Shown here: piece after piece, positions 4,467 to 5,193 of the stretch
Layout: each line of letters starts with the position of its first letter
How positions within the stretch are numbered: the stretch's first letter is position 1
From: an uncultured Actinomyces sp.
GTDB taxonomy: Bacteria > Actinomycetota > Actinomycetes > Actinomycetales > Actinomycetaceae
Length of the DNA stretch: 5,193 nucleotides
Reading direction: 5' to 3'
Assembly (NCBI GenBank): GCA_900556405.1
Contig: USPB01000147.1
Span: 1 to 5,193 of the forward strand
Position numbers and translations under genes: made by a program
The notes under the pieces: generated by a model
What the model was told of the DNA's origin: nothing
The model's database searches: none
The model's input: the letters and a program-made list of their open reading frames with translations, nothing else

Positions 4467-5193
4467 TACGATCCGTCCACTGACGGCAGTCAACCCGCCA
4501 ACCCGCCGCAGGTGCCGCAGCCGCAAGCGGGCGACGCGCAGCCTTCCTTGCCGCCGCTCTCGTACCAGGGCTGGGAATACCAGGGGTCCCCATACGGGGA
4601 GGCGTATGCCGCGTCGTCCGACGCCGACGAGGCCTCTCAGAGTGTTCCTTCCCCCACCGATCCTTCCGGCGAGGGCAAGGCGTCGAAAAAACACACGGGC
4701 TGGTGGCTTCTCCTGACTCTCGTGGGCCTCCTCGTCGGCATGGTCTTCTATTTCTTCGGCGAGATGTTCAATTTTGGTACGGAACGGATCGTCTGGACCC
4801 TCATCAAGTGCGCCGTCGCACTTGTCTTCGCCCTCGCCACGATCCCCCTCTATGCTGGTGCACGGCGCAATGCCCTCATAGCGAGCGCACAGGGCGACGA
4901 GAACCTGGCACAAACACGGCAGCTCGGCAAGCTCATGGCACCCCTCTTCGGCCTCGGGTTGTGCTTATACGCCCTGTCGAACGGCATTCCCGCCGCTCTC
5001 GACGTCGCCGACGGACCACACACTGTCACGGTCACGTCATGCAGCTTCGACCAGTACAAGACGAGTCGGTCGCGCTACCGCGGCGGCACCTCGACCGTGT
5101 ATAAGAACCAGTTCATCATGACATTTGAGGATGGCTCGACCCACACGCAGACCGTCGAGACGGACAGCAAGGATGAGATTGCGAGGCAAGGGG
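4437..5193 (+). CDS. Three-helix membrane protein with VTSC ectodomain, paralog 3 (3' end outside window)
   Basis: The frame is open from ATG 4437 to the right edge, giving 252 residues without a stop. The start is secure: a TAG at 4398-4400 is in frame upstream, no other start codon lies between, and MSNQYP matches paralog 2. The cytoplasmic tail is long (1-86) and Pro/Gln rich, with Tyr/Gly motifs (SYQGWEYQGSPYGEAY, 42-57) and an acidic stretch. Helices lie at about 88-108, 118-140 and 165-185, with basic loop residues (GARRN, RQLGK) between TM2 and TM3. The ectodomain begins GPHTVTVTSC (193-202) and continues NQFIMTFEDGSTHTQTVET, close to paralog 2. By comparison with paralogs 1 and 2 about 40 more residues are expected, including the second Cys. 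No clear Shine-Dalgarno is visible. The function is unknown, as for the other copies. Confidence 0.85.
   Translation, partial: MSNQYPYLSPYDPSTDGSQPANPPQVPQPQAGDAQPSLPPLSYQGWEYQGSPYGEAYAASSDADEASQSVPSPTDPSGEGKASKKHTGWWLLLTLVGLLVGMVFYFFGEMFNFGTERIVWTLIKCAVALVFALATIPLYAGARRNALIASAQGDENLAQTRQLGKLMAPLFGLGLCLYALSNGIPAALDVADGPHTVTVTSCSFDQYKTSRSRYRGGTSTVYKNQFIMTFEDGSTHTQTVETDSKDEIARQG

Noticed and set aside
3768..4913. Long 381-codon open frame on the minus strand
   Set aside because: It lies antisense to two genes supported by membrane helices, paralogy and start-site conservation. Its product is Arg/Gly-rich without a recognisable motif, as expected for the complement of GC-rich coding DNA.

Overview
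The window comes from a high-GC actinobacterium, most likely of the Actinomyces/Schaalia type (Actinomycetaceae). This placement rests on GC-rich codon use, an actinobacterial Kgd-type 2-oxoglutarate decarboxylase/dehydrogenase, and small membrane proteins with MSNQYP-type Pro/Tyr/Gln-rich tails. The genus is an inference from protein style. All recognised genes are on the + strand and tightly packed, and no stretch over 50 bases lacks a gene.

Region 1 (1-1559) is the C-terminal 518 residues of Kgd/OdhA, the TPP-dependent E1 component at the 2-oxoglutarate node of the TCA cycle. A perfect 9-bp GC hairpin follows its stop codon. Region 2 (1614-2216) encodes a 200-aa SGNH/GDSL-hydrolase-fold protein in which the positions expected to carry the catalytic Ser, Asn and His all appear substituted (GDEL, GPGD, DGQT), so it may be a pseudoenzyme or may use a different chemistry.

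Region 3 (2232 to the right edge) is a run of four small membrane-protein genes with no assignable function. Three of them (2232-2894, 2942-3655 and 4437 to the edge) are diverged paralogs. Each has three predicted transmembrane helices followed by a C-terminal, probably extracytoplasmic, beta-rich domain. That domain opens with GPxTxxVTSC, carries an F-x-(M/L)-x-x-(E/D)-(D/N)-G strand-turn, and has a second cysteine about 60 residues after the first in the two complete copies. The second and third copies also share a duplicated 5' end (ATGAGCAAYCARTACCC, giving MSNQYP). Between them lies a different gene (3663-4400): two membrane helices, a Pro-rich linker, and a C-terminal domain that reads like a degenerate histidine-kinase HATPase_c fold without the N-box Glu/Asn.

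The gap sizes (15, 47, 7 and 36 bases) fit one transcription unit from the GDSL gene onward, possibly read from kgd through the hairpin. The last gene runs off the window, so the array probably continues to the right. The paralog array with its embedded pseudo-kinase-like protein is the best candidate for an undescribed system. Its function cannot be read from sequence alone.
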